Shown: positions 31,920-40,274 of the stretch, in pieces
Layout: each line of letters starts with the position of its first letter
Numbering within the stretch: the stretch's first letter is position 1
From: Stygiolobus caldivivus
GTDB lineage: Archaea > Thermoproteota > Thermoprotei_A > Sulfolobales > Sulfolobaceae
Reading direction: 5' to 3'
Assembly (NCBI RefSeq): GCF_019704315.1
Contig: NZ_AP024597.1
Span: 1,674,001-1,738,000, forward strand
DNA length: 64,000 nucleotides
The notes under the pieces: model-generated
The model's database searches: none
What the model saw: the letters and a program-made list of their open reading frames with translations, nothing else
What the model was told of the DNA's origin: nothing
Position numbers and translations under genes: made by a program

Positions 31920-32816
31920 GTGCAGGATGTAAACTTTGAAAAAGTTATGAGTAAAATAGACGAGAAAAAGGTAGATGAGATAGCTGAATTAATAGACCAT
32001 TTACCAACACTTAACGAGACACTAAAAGTGGTTTCACAACTTAAGGAGAGTGGGGCACTGGATACTCTTGTTAATTTATCATACTCAGCTAAGATGCTTA
32101 GAGATATGCTAAATGATGACGCATTATCTAATGTAGCTACAATGTTATCAGGTCTCCTAGAGTTATCCGAGACGGTTGGAGAGAACTATAATAAATTCCA
32201 AGAACTAATGGAGAATGTTGATGTACTGGCAGACTTGACTAGAAGACTAAAAGAGCTGAAAGAAAGCGGAGCACTTGACGTAGGTCTAAACAGCCTATAC
32301 ACGTTAAAGACACTTAAAGATATGTTAAACGATGAAGCACTAGCAAATCTTGGAAACACTATGTCAGCTCTGCTAGAATTTTCTAACGTGTTCTCAGAGA
32401 ACTATAAGGGAATTATGAACACATTAAAGAACTGGGACGTGATTGACAAGCTAATGGTAAAGTTAAAGGAACTAGACCACTCAGGAGCACTTGACGTAGG
32501 TCTAAACAGCCTATATGCATTGAAAACATTTAAGGACATGTTAAATGATGAGGCACTGGGAAATATAGCGGCTACTCTATCTTTAACACTTGATTTCCTT
32601 CCTAAAGGTCTGGAATTCCTAGAACATGCAATGGACCCTGTATTCTACAATATGGTAACTTCACTTACTTCACCCGAAGCTAAGAAAATGCTTTCTAACC
32701 CACCTAAAATTACACTCGGAGGACTTATAGCGTCGATGAGAGATGAAGACGTCCAGAGAGGGCTAGGGATCTTTATAACTATGCTCAAGATCTTGGGAAA
32801 GAGCTATAAAGCTTGA
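31920..32816 (+). CDS. Second DUF1641-type helical-repeat protein
   Basis: 298 residues from a GTG start. Three repeats share the pattern SGALDxxxNSLYxLKTxKDMLNDEAL, and the C-terminal RDEDVQRGLGIFITMLKILG is the same signature as in the protein at 18707. No Cys and no clear membrane span. The protein ends the tusA-SQR-dsrE operon, so both SQR-type genes in the window have a DUF1641 partner downstream. The repeats are less similar to each other at the DNA level than those of the first copy. Function is inferred to be a partner or anchor for the flavoprotein. Confidence 0.8.
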   Translation: MQDVNFEKVMSKIDEKKVDEIAELIDHLPTLNETLKVVSQLKESGALDTLVNLSYSAKMLRDMLNDDALSNVATMLSGLLELSETVGENYNKFQELMENVDVLADLTRRLKELKESGALDVGLNSLYTLKTLKDMLNDEALANLGNTMSALLEFSNVFSENYKGIMNTLKNWDVIDKLMVKLKELDHSGALDVGLNSLYALKTFKDMLNDEALGNIAATLSLTLDFLPKGLEFLEHAMDPVFYNMVTSLTSPEAKKMLSNPPKITLGGLIASMRDEDVQRGLGIFITMLKILGKSYKA

Positions 32817-32907
32817 ACATCTATTCTCCTCACTGCTTCATAAAGTACGACCAATTATTTCTTTTTCTTAGAAGGGTTTAAAAGACACAAAAATAATCTT
32901 TTTTTCA

Positions 32908-34308
32908 GTGATTAACAAAATGGACATTTTTGTTAAGTTTAGAGAAAACTTAGAAATTTACAAAAGTATGGGGTTAAACCCTTTATCACTCGCCACAGGT
33001 TGTGCAGTAAAAGTCGACCTAATAGAGACTGTTTATCCAGCACTCGAGAAACTTAGGAAAGAGCTGGAGAAAAGAAACATTTACATACTGCCTAGGGAAG
33101 ACGCTGACATATTCGTTTCTACGGAAAAGATTATACACAAAAGGCTGATAAACGGTGGTGAATTTGACGCAGATAGGGCAATTAGCCTTATTCAAGTGAA
33201 CCAGGAAACCGCTGGGAACCCACAAGCTTTTGCCGAATTTTTATTCAGGGCGTATACTTCAGTAAAGACAAGTAGGAAACTCACAATCGGAAAAGGTCAC
33301 TCAATCGTAACTACTAAGAAAGACGGAGAGATCGCACTCTTAGATTTGTTCAGGCTTGAAGGGAGGAGAGAAAGGTCGTACACTGTAGCTAACAATGACA
33401 CAATACAGATAGTCGACCCTTTAGATAACCCGGGGTCTCAGACTCAAGTTGATGTGGCTATATCAAACTCTTTAAATGACTTATTTACGAAGGGTGTATT
33501 CCAAGGCTTAACAGTAATCCCAGTAGCTGATGCACCTAATGATGAATTAAAAAGGAGGCTACTAGGTAATTATGAGAACTTTACACGAAAGTATAATATG
33601 GAGTTAAAAGACGATATCCAACCGTCTACGAAAACCCTTATGATGGGGGCTACAGTCATAGGTAAGAGTGACCACGAATTACCCACATTTTACGATAAAG
33701 TAGACGAAGACACGGTAATTGTGACCACGAGGTATTTTGGTGAGTTGACCCCTATCAACGTCCACTTATGGGTATTAGCTGTCCCAGAGCTCATTGAACT
33801 TATGGAAGCGAAAGGAATATCCTTCTCTAAATTAGAAGAAACTAAGACTAAAGCATTGAGGGTAATGTCAACACCTAATATCCATGTAGCTAAGGTGATC
33901 TATAACCACCTACCTGAGTTCGGTAAGGACTTCTCTAGGGAAGAACACGTAGCAATGACTACTGATGTCACGGGACCGGGGATATTTGTCATAAAGGAGT
34001 TTGCAGAAAAGGCTGGGGTAAATGTTGAGCTATCGTCCGTCCCAGTGATAGACCGTGACATCTGTGAATTCGCTACTGAGAACTTCATTATTCCTAACTC
34101 TACTATCGGGACTAATGGGGCAATTGTGATGTTTGTGAACAAGAGGTTAGCCGACGACTTAGTTGAGGAGTTAGAAAGAGCTGGAGAAAAGCCGGAGGTG
34201 ATAGGAAAAGTGGTGGGGAAAGGTAACGGGGCAGTAATAGTCCCCCCTTATGTTACAAAGCTTATAAGGAGGGATAACGTGTTAAGACAGTTTAAGATAA
34301 AGGAATGA
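32908..34308 (+). CDS. SelD-related protein, putative sulfur metabolism
   Basis: 466 residues. [11 protein letters not shown] holds C32 at the position of the selenophosphate synthetase active-site motif GCxCK, and [38 protein letters not shown] and [13 protein letters not shown] match ATP-binding and AIR-synthase-like segments of SelD. It is longer than SelD (about 350). Sulfolobales do not use selenocysteine, so a sulfur analogue reaction has been suggested for this family. The start is GTG with an ATG four codons on. It is 90 bp after the second sulfur operon. Confidence 0.75.
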   Translation: MINKMDIFVKFRENLEIYKSMGLNPLSLATGCAVKVDLIETVYPALEKLRKELEKRNIYILPREDADIFVSTEKIIHKRLINGGEFDADRAISLIQVNQETAGNPQAFAEFLFRAYTSVKTSRKLTIGKGHSIVTTKKDGEIALLDLFRLEGRRERSYTVANNDTIQIVDPLDNPGSQTQVDVAISNSLNDLFTKGVFQGLTVIPVADAPNDELKRRLLGNYENFTRKYNMELKDDIQPSTKTLMMGATVIGKSDHELPTFYDKVDEDTVIVTTRYFGELTPINVHLWVLAVPELIELMEAKGISFSKLEETKTKALRVMSTPNIHVAKVIYNHLPEFGKDFSREEHVAMTTDVTGPGIFVIKEFAEKAGVNVELSSVPVIDRDICEFATENFIIPNSTIGTNGAIVMFVNKRLADDLVEELERAGEKPEVIGKVVGKGNGAVIVPPYVTKLIRRDNVLRQFKIKE

Positions 34309-34341
34309 GCTTTTTAAAAGTTTTGAACACAGTTTTACCGC

Positions 34342-34482
34342 ATGGCTAAGAGGACTTGCCCCGGTTGTGGAAACGTTGTTGAAATAAAAATTACAAAGGA
34401 CGGTAATATGATAACAAAGAGTTGCCCTAGATGTGGATATATATTTATTAAGTACCAAGTAAAAAGCGTAAATCAAGCTTGA
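34342..34482 (+). CDS. 46-residue zinc-ribbon protein
   Basis: A short frame starting MAKRTCPGCGNVVEIKI has two CxxC pairs (CPGC and CPRC) with a beta-strand between them, a minimal zinc ribbon. It ends with YIFIKYQVKSVNQA. It follows the SelD-like gene by 33 bp. The next gene starts 4 bp before its stop as TTGA. Such small ribbons often bind RNA or associate with RNA polymerase or ribosomes, but no specific role is evident. Confidence 0.7.
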   Translation: MAKRTCPGCGNVVEIKITKDGNMITKSCPRCGYIFIKYQVKSVNQA

Positions 34483-34712
34483 ACATGAACGTTAAGATAC
34501 CCGAAGAGTGGTACGAAATACTGGTCAGGCTTTCAAAACAAAAAAGGATACCTTTTTCTAAACTATTAGATGACGCTATAAGCTCAGGCGAATGCCTGAA
34601 TCTCCCTGATATACCTACAAGCGGGAAGATAAAGACAGTAAACTTAAAAAATATAAAAGAGAACGAAAAAGACATCCTAGTCAAAATACGTCGGTTCTTA
34701 TTTTGTAACTAG
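34479..34712 (+). CDS. Small ribbon-helix-helix-like protein
   Basis: 77 residues. The segment NVKIPEEWYEILVRLSKQKR followed by PFSKLLDDAISSG has the strand-helix-turn-helix spacing of CopG/Arc-type DNA-binding proteins. The C-terminal half is basic and may be a tail. The start is either TTG 34479, overlapping the zinc-ribbon stop, or ATG 34485. It is co-transcribed with the ribbon gene. The pair could form a small regulatory unit, but no target is seen. Confidence 0.55.
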   Translation: MNMNVKIPEEWYEILVRLSKQKRIPFSKLLDDAISSGECLNLPDIPTSGKIKTVNLKNIKENEKDILVKIRRFLFCN

Positions 34713-35078
34713 CTCCGACTGTTTTAGTGCCCCAGTCCTTTTAAAACACAGTCTGCAATTAACTTTAGGCGGCACCAAAAAGATAGGCCCTGCTAATGTC
34801 TTTCAATATTACTTTAAAACTATTGCAAAACTACACCTAAGAGGCCCTAGTGTAGAGTAGAAGAGTTTCTCCGATATCGAAGCTGTAAGCGCTACTACCT
34901 TAGATCGTAGGAACCCATCACCTAAGGTAAATATCCCTCTAAATATTTGCCTTCTTTACCACAATTTCTCCAATGGTAATTTTAAAAATTTTATAAAAAA
35001 AGTAATTATAACGTAAATTACTTTAATACATGAGAGAGTTTTAGCAACTCTTTTAAGTGACAGGAGAGAGTAGTTTGA
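34713..35078. other. Intergenic region with two strong hairpins
   Basis: No convincing gene. CTACAC pairs with GTGTAG (34831-34855), and ACCTTAG pairs with CTAAGGT (34897-34928, 18-nt loop). A CGATATCG palindrome lies at about 34872. The density of paired segments here is higher than in other AT-rich spacers, so a structured RNA or a long 5' leader of the membrane gene at 35079 is possible. A 25-codon frame on the minus strand at 34699-34776 is too short to accept. Confidence 0.35.
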
Positions 35079-35852
35079 GTGGAGTTACTCTTATTCTCGT
35101 CAATAGCATCCGTAATGGTAATTGGCATAGTGCTCATCCTATACCTATTTGAGAGAATAAAGAATTATGCTGGACTATTTCTAGTGTACTTTTTGTTAGG
35201 AATGATGATCAGTATGTTCTTAAGTGCTATATATTACCTTTATTATCCCTCTTCGATATCTATTGCAATAGCATTTCTGACCAACAGTATATATATGGTA
35301 AGCTTACTTGTACCGTTCTTTTTAAACGCTAAGAGACTTGCCTCTAAGGAATATAACGGGGGCCACGAGATTTACGTGTCTACTCTCGCCGTGGTTAATG
35401 AGTTTCTAATGGGTTACGCCTTTAACCTAGCGTATTTAGGGAAAAACTACTTCGAGAACGGTATAGATATTTTTAACTACTCTATAGACTCTTACTGGTT
35501 TTTTTACCCGATGATGGCTGAAATGCTGTCCCTTTATATAATTAACTATATGAAAAACGAGAGCGTGAGAAGGGACTTATTCCCCTTGATCGGGATAGCT
35601 ACTTTCCCCCCGATACTGCTCAACGAAACCTATTGGATTTACTCAACCGTAATAATATCTTTAGGACTATGTTTTATAGGGGTAATCTCTTCTAAAGATA
35701 AAACTATAAAAATTGTATACTTGGCTCTCGCAATAGGTACAGTCCTGACTTTTTATACATCACTGCTGTATGAAGTCCTTATCCTTGTAGGAATGGTAAT
35801 GTATTACCAAAAAGTCCTCCTTAAAAAAAGTTATAATGCCTTTAACGCGTAA
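35079..35852 (+). CDS. Polytopic membrane protein, unknown
   Basis: 257 residues with seven or eight hydrophobic segments, e.g. ASVMVIGIVLILYLF at the N-terminus and VYLALAIGTVLTFYTSLLYE later. Polar loops contain many Glu and Asn; I recognise no catalytic motif. The GTG start is preceded by CAGGAGAGAG, a fair ribosome-binding site. The 3' end overlaps the convergent TauE gene by 22 bp. Confidence 0.65.
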   Translation: MELLLFSSIASVMVIGIVLILYLFERIKNYAGLFLVYFLLGMMISMFLSAIYYLYYPSSISIAIAFLTNSIYMVSLLVPFFLNAKRLASKEYNGGHEIYVSTLAVVNEFLMGYAFNLAYLGKNYFENGIDIFNYSIDSYWFFYPMMAEMLSLYIINYMKNESVRRDLFPLIGIATFPPILLNETYWIYSTVIISLGLCFIGVISSKDKTIKIVYLALAIGTVLTFYTSLLYEVLILVGMVMYYQKVLLKKSYNAFNA

Positions 35853-36682
35853 ATATTTTGATACATTAAGTAAATTGCTACTAGTATTATTATTATTGCA
35901 AAGACTTTCCTCAACATACCTCTTGGCATACTACTGGCTATTTTAGCACCTACAAAGCCTCCAGCTATACCGCCTGCTAGATAAAGAATACTAATTATTG
36001 GGTCTATGTCCCCCGCTAAAGCGTAAGTCAGTGCCCCGGTCACACCGAACGTCCCCACAGAAATTAGAGATGTACCCACTGCCTTTATCATACAAAGTCC
36101 GGTACTAAATAGCAACCCAGGGACAATTAAGAAACCTCCTCCTATCCCGAAAAACCCTGAAGCAAAACCTACAGCAAACCCGACCGGTATTATCCTCATA
36201 AAGTTTATCCTTTTCAGAGAGGACATAAGGCTTTGTGTTTCACTAGAAGGTTCAACAACTCTAGCATTCTTAGGCTTATCTTTTCCCTTATATACCATTA
36301 CCGCAATAACTATCATCAATATTCCGAACAAGAATAGCAGTAATCCACCGTGAACAAGCAATCCTACCCTTGCTCCCGTGTACGTACCTACTATGCCCGG
36401 TATTGTAAATGCAATACCTTCTAGCACTCTTACATTACCTTTTCTCCAATGAATAAAAGCGTTAATATAAGCGTTTAACCCCACTGCAAGAGCTGTTGTA
36501 CCTATTACTACATGGTCAATATAATTCGAGCTGACACCGGGTAAGTAAGCTAGTCCTACAAAGTATAATAACAAGGGTATTGCTAATATTGAACCTCCTC
36601 CACCTATAAGCCCTAGGCTAAATCCCACTAGAAACCCTGAAACTATTGAGAGGACATACTGAAGTAAAGTAAGTTCAAGCAT
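35831..36682 (-). CDS. TauE/SafE-family anion exporter
   Basis: 283 residues with eight hydrophobic segments in two related halves. Each half has a glycine-rich start: SGFLVGFSLGLIGGGGSILA and VGFAVGFASGFFGIGGGFLIVPG, the defining GGGxxxxP-like repeats of this family. Members move sulfite, sulfonates or related organic anions out across the cytoplasmic membrane. With two sulfide-oxidising gene sets nearby, export of sulfite is a reasonable guess. It is preceded by an AT-rich spacer and has no operon partner. Confidence 0.85.
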   Translation of the reverse strand: MLELTLLQYVLSIVSGFLVGFSLGLIGGGGSILAIPLLLYFVGLAYLPGVSSNYIDHVVIGTTALAVGLNAYINAFIHWRKGNVRVLEGIAFTIPGIVGTYTGARVGLLVHGGLLLFLFGILMIVIAVMVYKGKDKPKNARVVEPSSETQSLMSSLKRINFMRIIPVGFAVGFASGFFGIGGGFLIVPGLLFSTGLCMIKAVGTSLISVGTFGVTGALTYALAGDIDPIISILYLAGGIAGGFVGAKIASSMPRGMLRKVFAIIIILVAIYLMYQNIYALKAL

Positions 36683-36986
36683 AAGAGAGTTATTATTTTT
36701 TTTAGTTAAAAAACTTTAGTTTAAACAAAAGCAACTATTTTAACGTGGTCAATTTAATAATTCTCTAGATAGCAGTAGTCATATATCTAAACTGATCTGT
36801 CTCTCGTTAGTAAAATATAATCGATAAAGTTATTTTACTACATAATATGTTTAATATAATTAAATTAATAATATGTGCTTATTTATTTTAGTTTTGTAAT
36901 TTTTAAATACTCGGACAATCCTTTTATACAACATTTTAAAAAACATAAGACTAAAACTTATATACGGTATTAAAGCAAGTTATTTT
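36683..36986. other. AT-rich spacer with promoter-like sites
   Basis: I see no gene here. The strand is long runs of A/T with several TATA-like boxes. TTATATAC near 36959 is placed about 25 nt before the small frame at 36987. Confidence 0.4.
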
Positions 36987-37160
36987 ATGAATTCAAATAT
37001 CTCAAAATATTATACAATAAAGAAAAGTGATGCATGTATATCAGGCTATGGGATATATGAATGCATAGAAGACAAATGTAAATTAATTGCTTGTACTGTC
37101 CCATCACCTCTGTCGACTGCAATAGATTTAACTTTTTATACGAAGTTTACTAAATACTAG
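36987..37160 (+). CDS. Small 57-residue protein with four cysteines
   Basis: The frame starts MNSNISKYYTIKKSDACISG and has Cys in CISGYGIYEC and then KCKLIAC, four in all, spaced C-x8-C-x5-C-x4-C. A TTATATAC box sits about 25 nt before the ATG, right for a leaderless transcript. There is no recognised family and no transmembrane segment. The cysteines could bind a metal or form disulfides. The surrounding 600 bp are otherwise empty, and codon use is plausible. A chance frame cannot be excluded. Confidence 0.45.
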   Translation: MNSNISKYYTIKKSDACISGYGIYECIEDKCKLIACTVPSPLSTAIDLTFYTKFTKY

Positions 37161-37322
37161 ACGGAATTTTTTAATTTTATTTTTATATATTTAATAAAAT
37201 TTTAATAAAGTAATTTTTATAAGTTATATTGTAATCTAAAATTCGTTAAACTTATTAAAGGTTTAAATTAAACAGTTATCACATTAACTCTGAAAAACGT
37301 TTATAACCCCGTTTTCGTAATC

Positions 37323-37532
37323 ATGCCCATGCAAAGACTAATTGTAGTAGATATGAGCAAAACAGATTTAGAAGAGATAAGGAATAAGTCAAAGGAACTA
37401 TTAAAGAAGCTTAAAAGAAATGAGACCCTAATCCTCATGAGCGAAGTCGATATCTCGTATCTATTTAGGGGGTATGAAGTTGAGAAGGCTAAAGAAGAAG
37501 GGATGTGGATAATAAGTGTAAGAAGGAATTAG
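37323..37532 (+). CDS. Small alpha/beta protein, unknown
   Basis: 69 residues: strand RLIVVDMSK, helix DLEEIRNKSKELLKKLKRN, strand ETLILMSEVD, and a final strand MWIISVRRN. The beta-alpha-beta-alpha-beta order recalls TusA or DUF2249-like sulfur-carrier folds, but there is no Cys. It is a single gene with its own AT-rich promoter region and ATG start. Function unknown. Confidence 0.55.
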   Translation: MPMQRLIVVDMSKTDLEEIRNKSKELLKKLKRNETLILMSEVDISYLFRGYEVEKAKEEGMWIISVRRN

Positions 37533-37568
37533 GTTATACTTTCTTCTCTACCTTTAATAATTGTTATT

Positions 37569-37646
37569 AACTGCTCCTTGTTAAGCAAGTGTTAGCCTAA
37601 AGAGCAACGGAATCGCTTAAGGGATCTAACGACCGAGGAAGTTACA
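37569..37646 (+). ncRNA. Candidate H/ACA-type guide RNA hairpin
   Basis: AACT and TCCT (37569-37578) pair with AGGA and AGTT (37636-37643), and the lower stem is followed directly by ACA (37644-37646). Above an internal loop (pocket) GTTAG pairs with CTAAC, then CCT-A-AAG with CTT-A-AGG. From the base of the upper stem to ACA is 14 nt, the distance used to place the target uridine in known H/ACA RNAs. The 5' pocket side (12 nt) is a bit long and a kink-turn near the apex is not certain. Folding was done by eye. Confidence 0.45.
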
Positions 37647-37682
37647 TTGCCCTTTAAAGCTTCATGGAGTATACTTTAACTG

Positions 37683-38915
37683 ATGGATGTAATTAAACGT
37701 GCGAGGTTATTAAGCGGAGACGTAGTTGATATAGGTATTGACGATAAAAAGATCGTATGTTTAGGAGAGTGTAGAGGAGAAGAAATAATAGACGCCGATA
37801 AAAAGCTAGTTCTACCGCCTTATTTTAACATGCATTTCCATTTAGATAGTGTATTTCTTCAGTCTAAAAATAAGAGCGGGACCCTTTGGGAAGGGATACA
37901 GATATGGAGAGATATTAAAGAAAAACTTACCGAGGACGACGTTATAAAACGAGCGTTAGTAGCCGTGAAGCTCATGGTCGCATACGGGACATTATGGATC
38001 AGGACACATGTAGATGTGACAGAAAAAGAGCTCAGGTTGCTGAAAGCTATCCTCAAGGTAAAAGAACAAGTAAAAGAAATAGCAGATATACAAGTTACTG
38101 CATTCCCGCAAGACGGTGTTTACACAGACAAGGGTAATGACGAATTACTCTACAAGTCGGTTGAAATTGGTGCTGATAACGTAGGTATGATACCTCATAA
38201 TGAGTTAACTAGAGAGGACGGTGTAAAGTCAGTAGAACTGGCTTTTAAAATAGCAAAGGAATTTAACAAAGATGTAGACGGGCATGTAGACGAGACGGAC
38301 GACCCTAATTCTAGGTACCTTGAAGTAGTAGCTAAGAAAACAATCGAGAATAACTGGTACAACAGAGTTACAGCCGGGCATGTTACCGCAATGCATAGTT
38401 GGGATAGGGCATACAGGTTTAGGATATTACCGGTAATTGCAAAGGCAGGAATTACAGTTGTACCTAACCCCCTTATAAACGCTGTTCTTCAAGGTAGATT
38501 TGACGAGTATCCTAAGAGGAGGGGCCTAGCACCAATAAAGGAGATGATATCTCAAGGTGTCAATGTGGCCCTAGGTCATGACTGCATAATGGACCCTTGG
38601 TATCCTCTAGGGGCCGGAAACATGCTCCAAGTATTATTTATGGCTATACATCTAGACCAATTGACGGGATACGATGAGCTAAACTCATCTATAAACCTGA
38701 TAACCTATAACGCAGCAAAGGCTTGGAAAGTTGAGTATGGGATAGATTTAGGGAAAAAAGCTAATTTACTTATCACAGATGCTGATGATATAATTGACCT
38801 TATTAGGTTTCTTGAGCCACCTAAATATGTAATTAAAGATGGGAAAATTGTAGCCAAAGACGGGAAATATATTCTCTTCAACGGTAAGTGGGAAGAAGTT
38901 AAGAAGAGACCTTGA
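37683..38915 (+). CDS. codA: Cytosine deaminase-like amidohydrolase
   Basis: 410 residues of the amidohydrolase superfamily with all metal and catalytic residues of CodA-type enzymes: HFH (H51, H53), GHVDETDDP (H201, E204), GHVTAMHS (H233, H238) and LGHDCIMDPWYPLG (D300). It deaminates cytosine to uracil or a related N-heterocycle. It is cytoplasmic. Hydantoinase genes lie 2 kb downstream on the other strand, which suggests a local grouping of pyrimidine or hydantoin catabolism, though the genes are not co-transcribed. Confidence 0.85.
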   Translation: MDVIKRARLLSGDVVDIGIDDKKIVCLGECRGEEIIDADKKLVLPPYFNMHFHLDSVFLQSKNKSGTLWEGIQIWRDIKEKLTEDDVIKRALVAVKLMVAYGTLWIRTHVDVTEKELRLLKAILKVKEQVKEIADIQVTAFPQDGVYTDKGNDELLYKSVEIGADNVGMIPHNELTREDGVKSVELAFKIAKEFNKDVDGHVDETDDPNSRYLEVVAKKTIENNWYNRVTAGHVTAMHSWDRAYRFRILPVIAKAGITVVPNPLINAVLQGRFDEYPKRRGLAPIKEMISQGVNVALGHDCIMDPWYPLGAGNMLQVLFMAIHLDQLTGYDELNSSINLITYNAAKAWKVEYGIDLGKKANLLITDADDIIDLIRFLEPPKYVIKDGKIVAKDGKYILFNGKWEEVKKRP

Positions 38916-38969
38916 ATTCAGAAAGGCCAGGTGAAATCACCCGCTCTTACTCTGGCGATCTCATCACTT
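38916..38969 (-). ncRNA. Candidate C/D-box guide sRNA
   Basis: Minus strand: C box GTGATGA (38967-38961), about 20 nt, C' box like GTGATTT, a 12-nt stretch, then D box CTGA (38921-38918). Its 3' end abuts the codA stop on the opposite strand. The length of about 50 nt fits C/D sRNAs. C' and D' are degenerate. Compared with the 20370 candidate it is a little weaker. Confidence 0.45.
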
Positions 38970-39054
38970 CTAATAACTTCAAGGGCCGCTTATTAATAAT
39001 TTTATATAACCAACATGATCATGCATGGATCTAATAGATAAAAATAAACGGAGA

Positions 39055-39459
39055 TTAAATGTATGTCATAGGCTTAATTTTCTTATTAGAACCCAAATAT
39101 ACATCAATTGGATCTGATAACTGCCTCGCCAAAGAAAATGCAAAACTACCTTCTCCAAATTTTTGTCCTACGATTTCCATCGTTATCCTCCTAACTTCTC
39201 TTTCATCTGCTATTCCTATCAGGTGCAAATACTCATGGAGAAGTACTACGTAGAGATACTCCTTAGATTTTATGGGGTCATTTTTCACTACTCCATAAGG
39301 TAAGGAGTTGACATAGATCGTATAATCATTAGCCTTGACATATCCTAGCACAGCAGGATTAAAAGGTTGCAACTTTACAATTGCATTAACCCTCTTACCT
39401 AATTTCCTAAAGACGTCCTCTGATATCTCGTCCAGTATGATTGAAAACACATCTGGCAT
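39055..39459 (-). CDS. Small zinc-metalloprotease-like protein
   Basis: 134 residues with HEYLH (75-79), the HExxH zinc motif, on a helix after VVLLHEY and preceded by KSKEYLYV. A possible third ligand is Asp/Glu in IADEREVRR. No signal peptide, so it is cytoplasmic. Small archaeal proteins of this sort exist as single-domain minimal proteases or archaemetzincin-like proteins, but the archaemetzincin Cys pattern is missing. The target is unknown. It is monocistronic. Confidence 0.7.
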   Translation of the reverse strand: MPDVFSIILDEISEDVFRKLGKRVNAIVKLQPFNPAVLGYVKANDYTIYVNSLPYGVVKNDPIKSKEYLYVVLLHEYLHLIGIADEREVRRITMEIVGQKFGEGSFAFSLARQLSDPIDVYLGSNKKIKPMTYI

Positions 39460-39516
39460 AATATCTTAACTTAACACCCGAAATAAAGGACTTTATCCTA
39501 AACGCTTAAATGGGTT

Positions 39517-40041
39517 TTAACCGAAGTCGGTCTTAATAGGCCTCAACTCGTTAGAGCAAACGAACTTTGCTATATCTTCTGGTTCTCTGAAGTATTTTAT
39601 TTCCACCACTTTCCTCTCATCCAGATAGTTAGGGAATATTTTTTCTAAATTATCTGTTGGCATCCCAGTATCCACTAATACTGCTATAGGTTTACCCATG
39701 GCATAGGCCATAGCAATTTCTATTTGAGTACCTACTCCACCTCCTAATGCTACGAGGACATCTGAGGACCTAACTAGCATTACAGACCTACACCTATATT
39801 CACAACCTGTATAGACCCTAACTACATTACCTGGAATTTCTATGTTTTCTCTCTCTATTGGTAGAAACATCACGACTTGTAGCCCTTTAGCTATTGCTTC
39901 ATCCGTAACTACCTTCATAAGTCCCCAGTACCCTCCCAATAATATCCTAGGACTGCATGAGAGCGAACTAATAAACCTCTTTACTTTTTCCTCCGCATAA
40001 GTTGAAGGGACAGAACTATGAACAGCTATACCTAATTGCAT
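39517..40041 (-). CDS. LOG-family (SLOG) nucleotide-binding protein
   Basis: I start at the ATG reading MQLGIAVHSSV; a longer frame to 40095 adds 18 residues that read like a poor signal. LLGGYWGLMKVVTDEAIAKG and LGGGVGTQIEIAMAYAMGKP are the paired loops of the Rossmann-like LOG family (TIGR00725 type). Plant and bacterial LOG proteins cleave nucleoside 5'-monophosphates (phosphoribohydrolase), but the archaeal short form lacks a fully matching PGGxGTxxE motif, here GGGVGTQIE. It lies among nucleobase-related genes. Confidence 0.8.
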   Translation of the reverse strand: MQLGIAVHSSVPSTYAEEKVKRFISSLSCSPRILLGGYWGLMKVVTDEAIAKGLQVVMFLPIERENIEIPGNVVRVYTGCEYRCRSVMLVRSSDVLVALGGGVGTQIEIAMAYAMGKPIAVLVDTGMPTDNLEKIFPNYLDERKVVEIKYFREPEDIAKFVCSNELRPIKTDFG

Positions 40042-40110
40042 ACTAAGGAAAGCGAAAGGTGAGAGAAAAAATTTGTGAAAAACTTTTAGATTCAAAAACG
40101 TATGCCCACG

Positions 40111-40221
40111 TCAGTCAACTACGACTTTAGGTGCTTCTATTATCTCCGCTTCTCTCTTTTTCTTTTTGCTCATTAATTGGCTAATGGTCTTACTTTCTTC
40201 CTGTTGCACTATCTGTTGCAT
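40111..40221 (-). CDS. Possible 36-residue charged peptide
   Basis: A frame MQQIVQQEESKTISQLMSKK continues with a KKREAE stretch and ends in VVVD. It is highly charged and helical. A TTTATTAATATT stretch lies roughly 25-35 nt before the ATG, good for a leaderless start. No family recognised. The whole ORF fits in the gap between two genes on the same strand, which argues for a real small gene, but the length gives little statistical support. Confidence 0.35.
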   Translation of the reverse strand: MQQIVQQEESKTISQLMSKKKKREAEIIEAPKVVVD

Positions 40222-40274
40222 AATCGAAAAGTTGTTAAGAATATTAATAAACTTTGTTGACATGAAGAGCTCGT

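Noticed and set aside
34699-34776. 25-codon minus-strand frame with two Cys
   Set aside because: Too short, only one CxxC pair, overlaps the end of the ribbon-helix-helix-like gene, and no promoter is placed for it.
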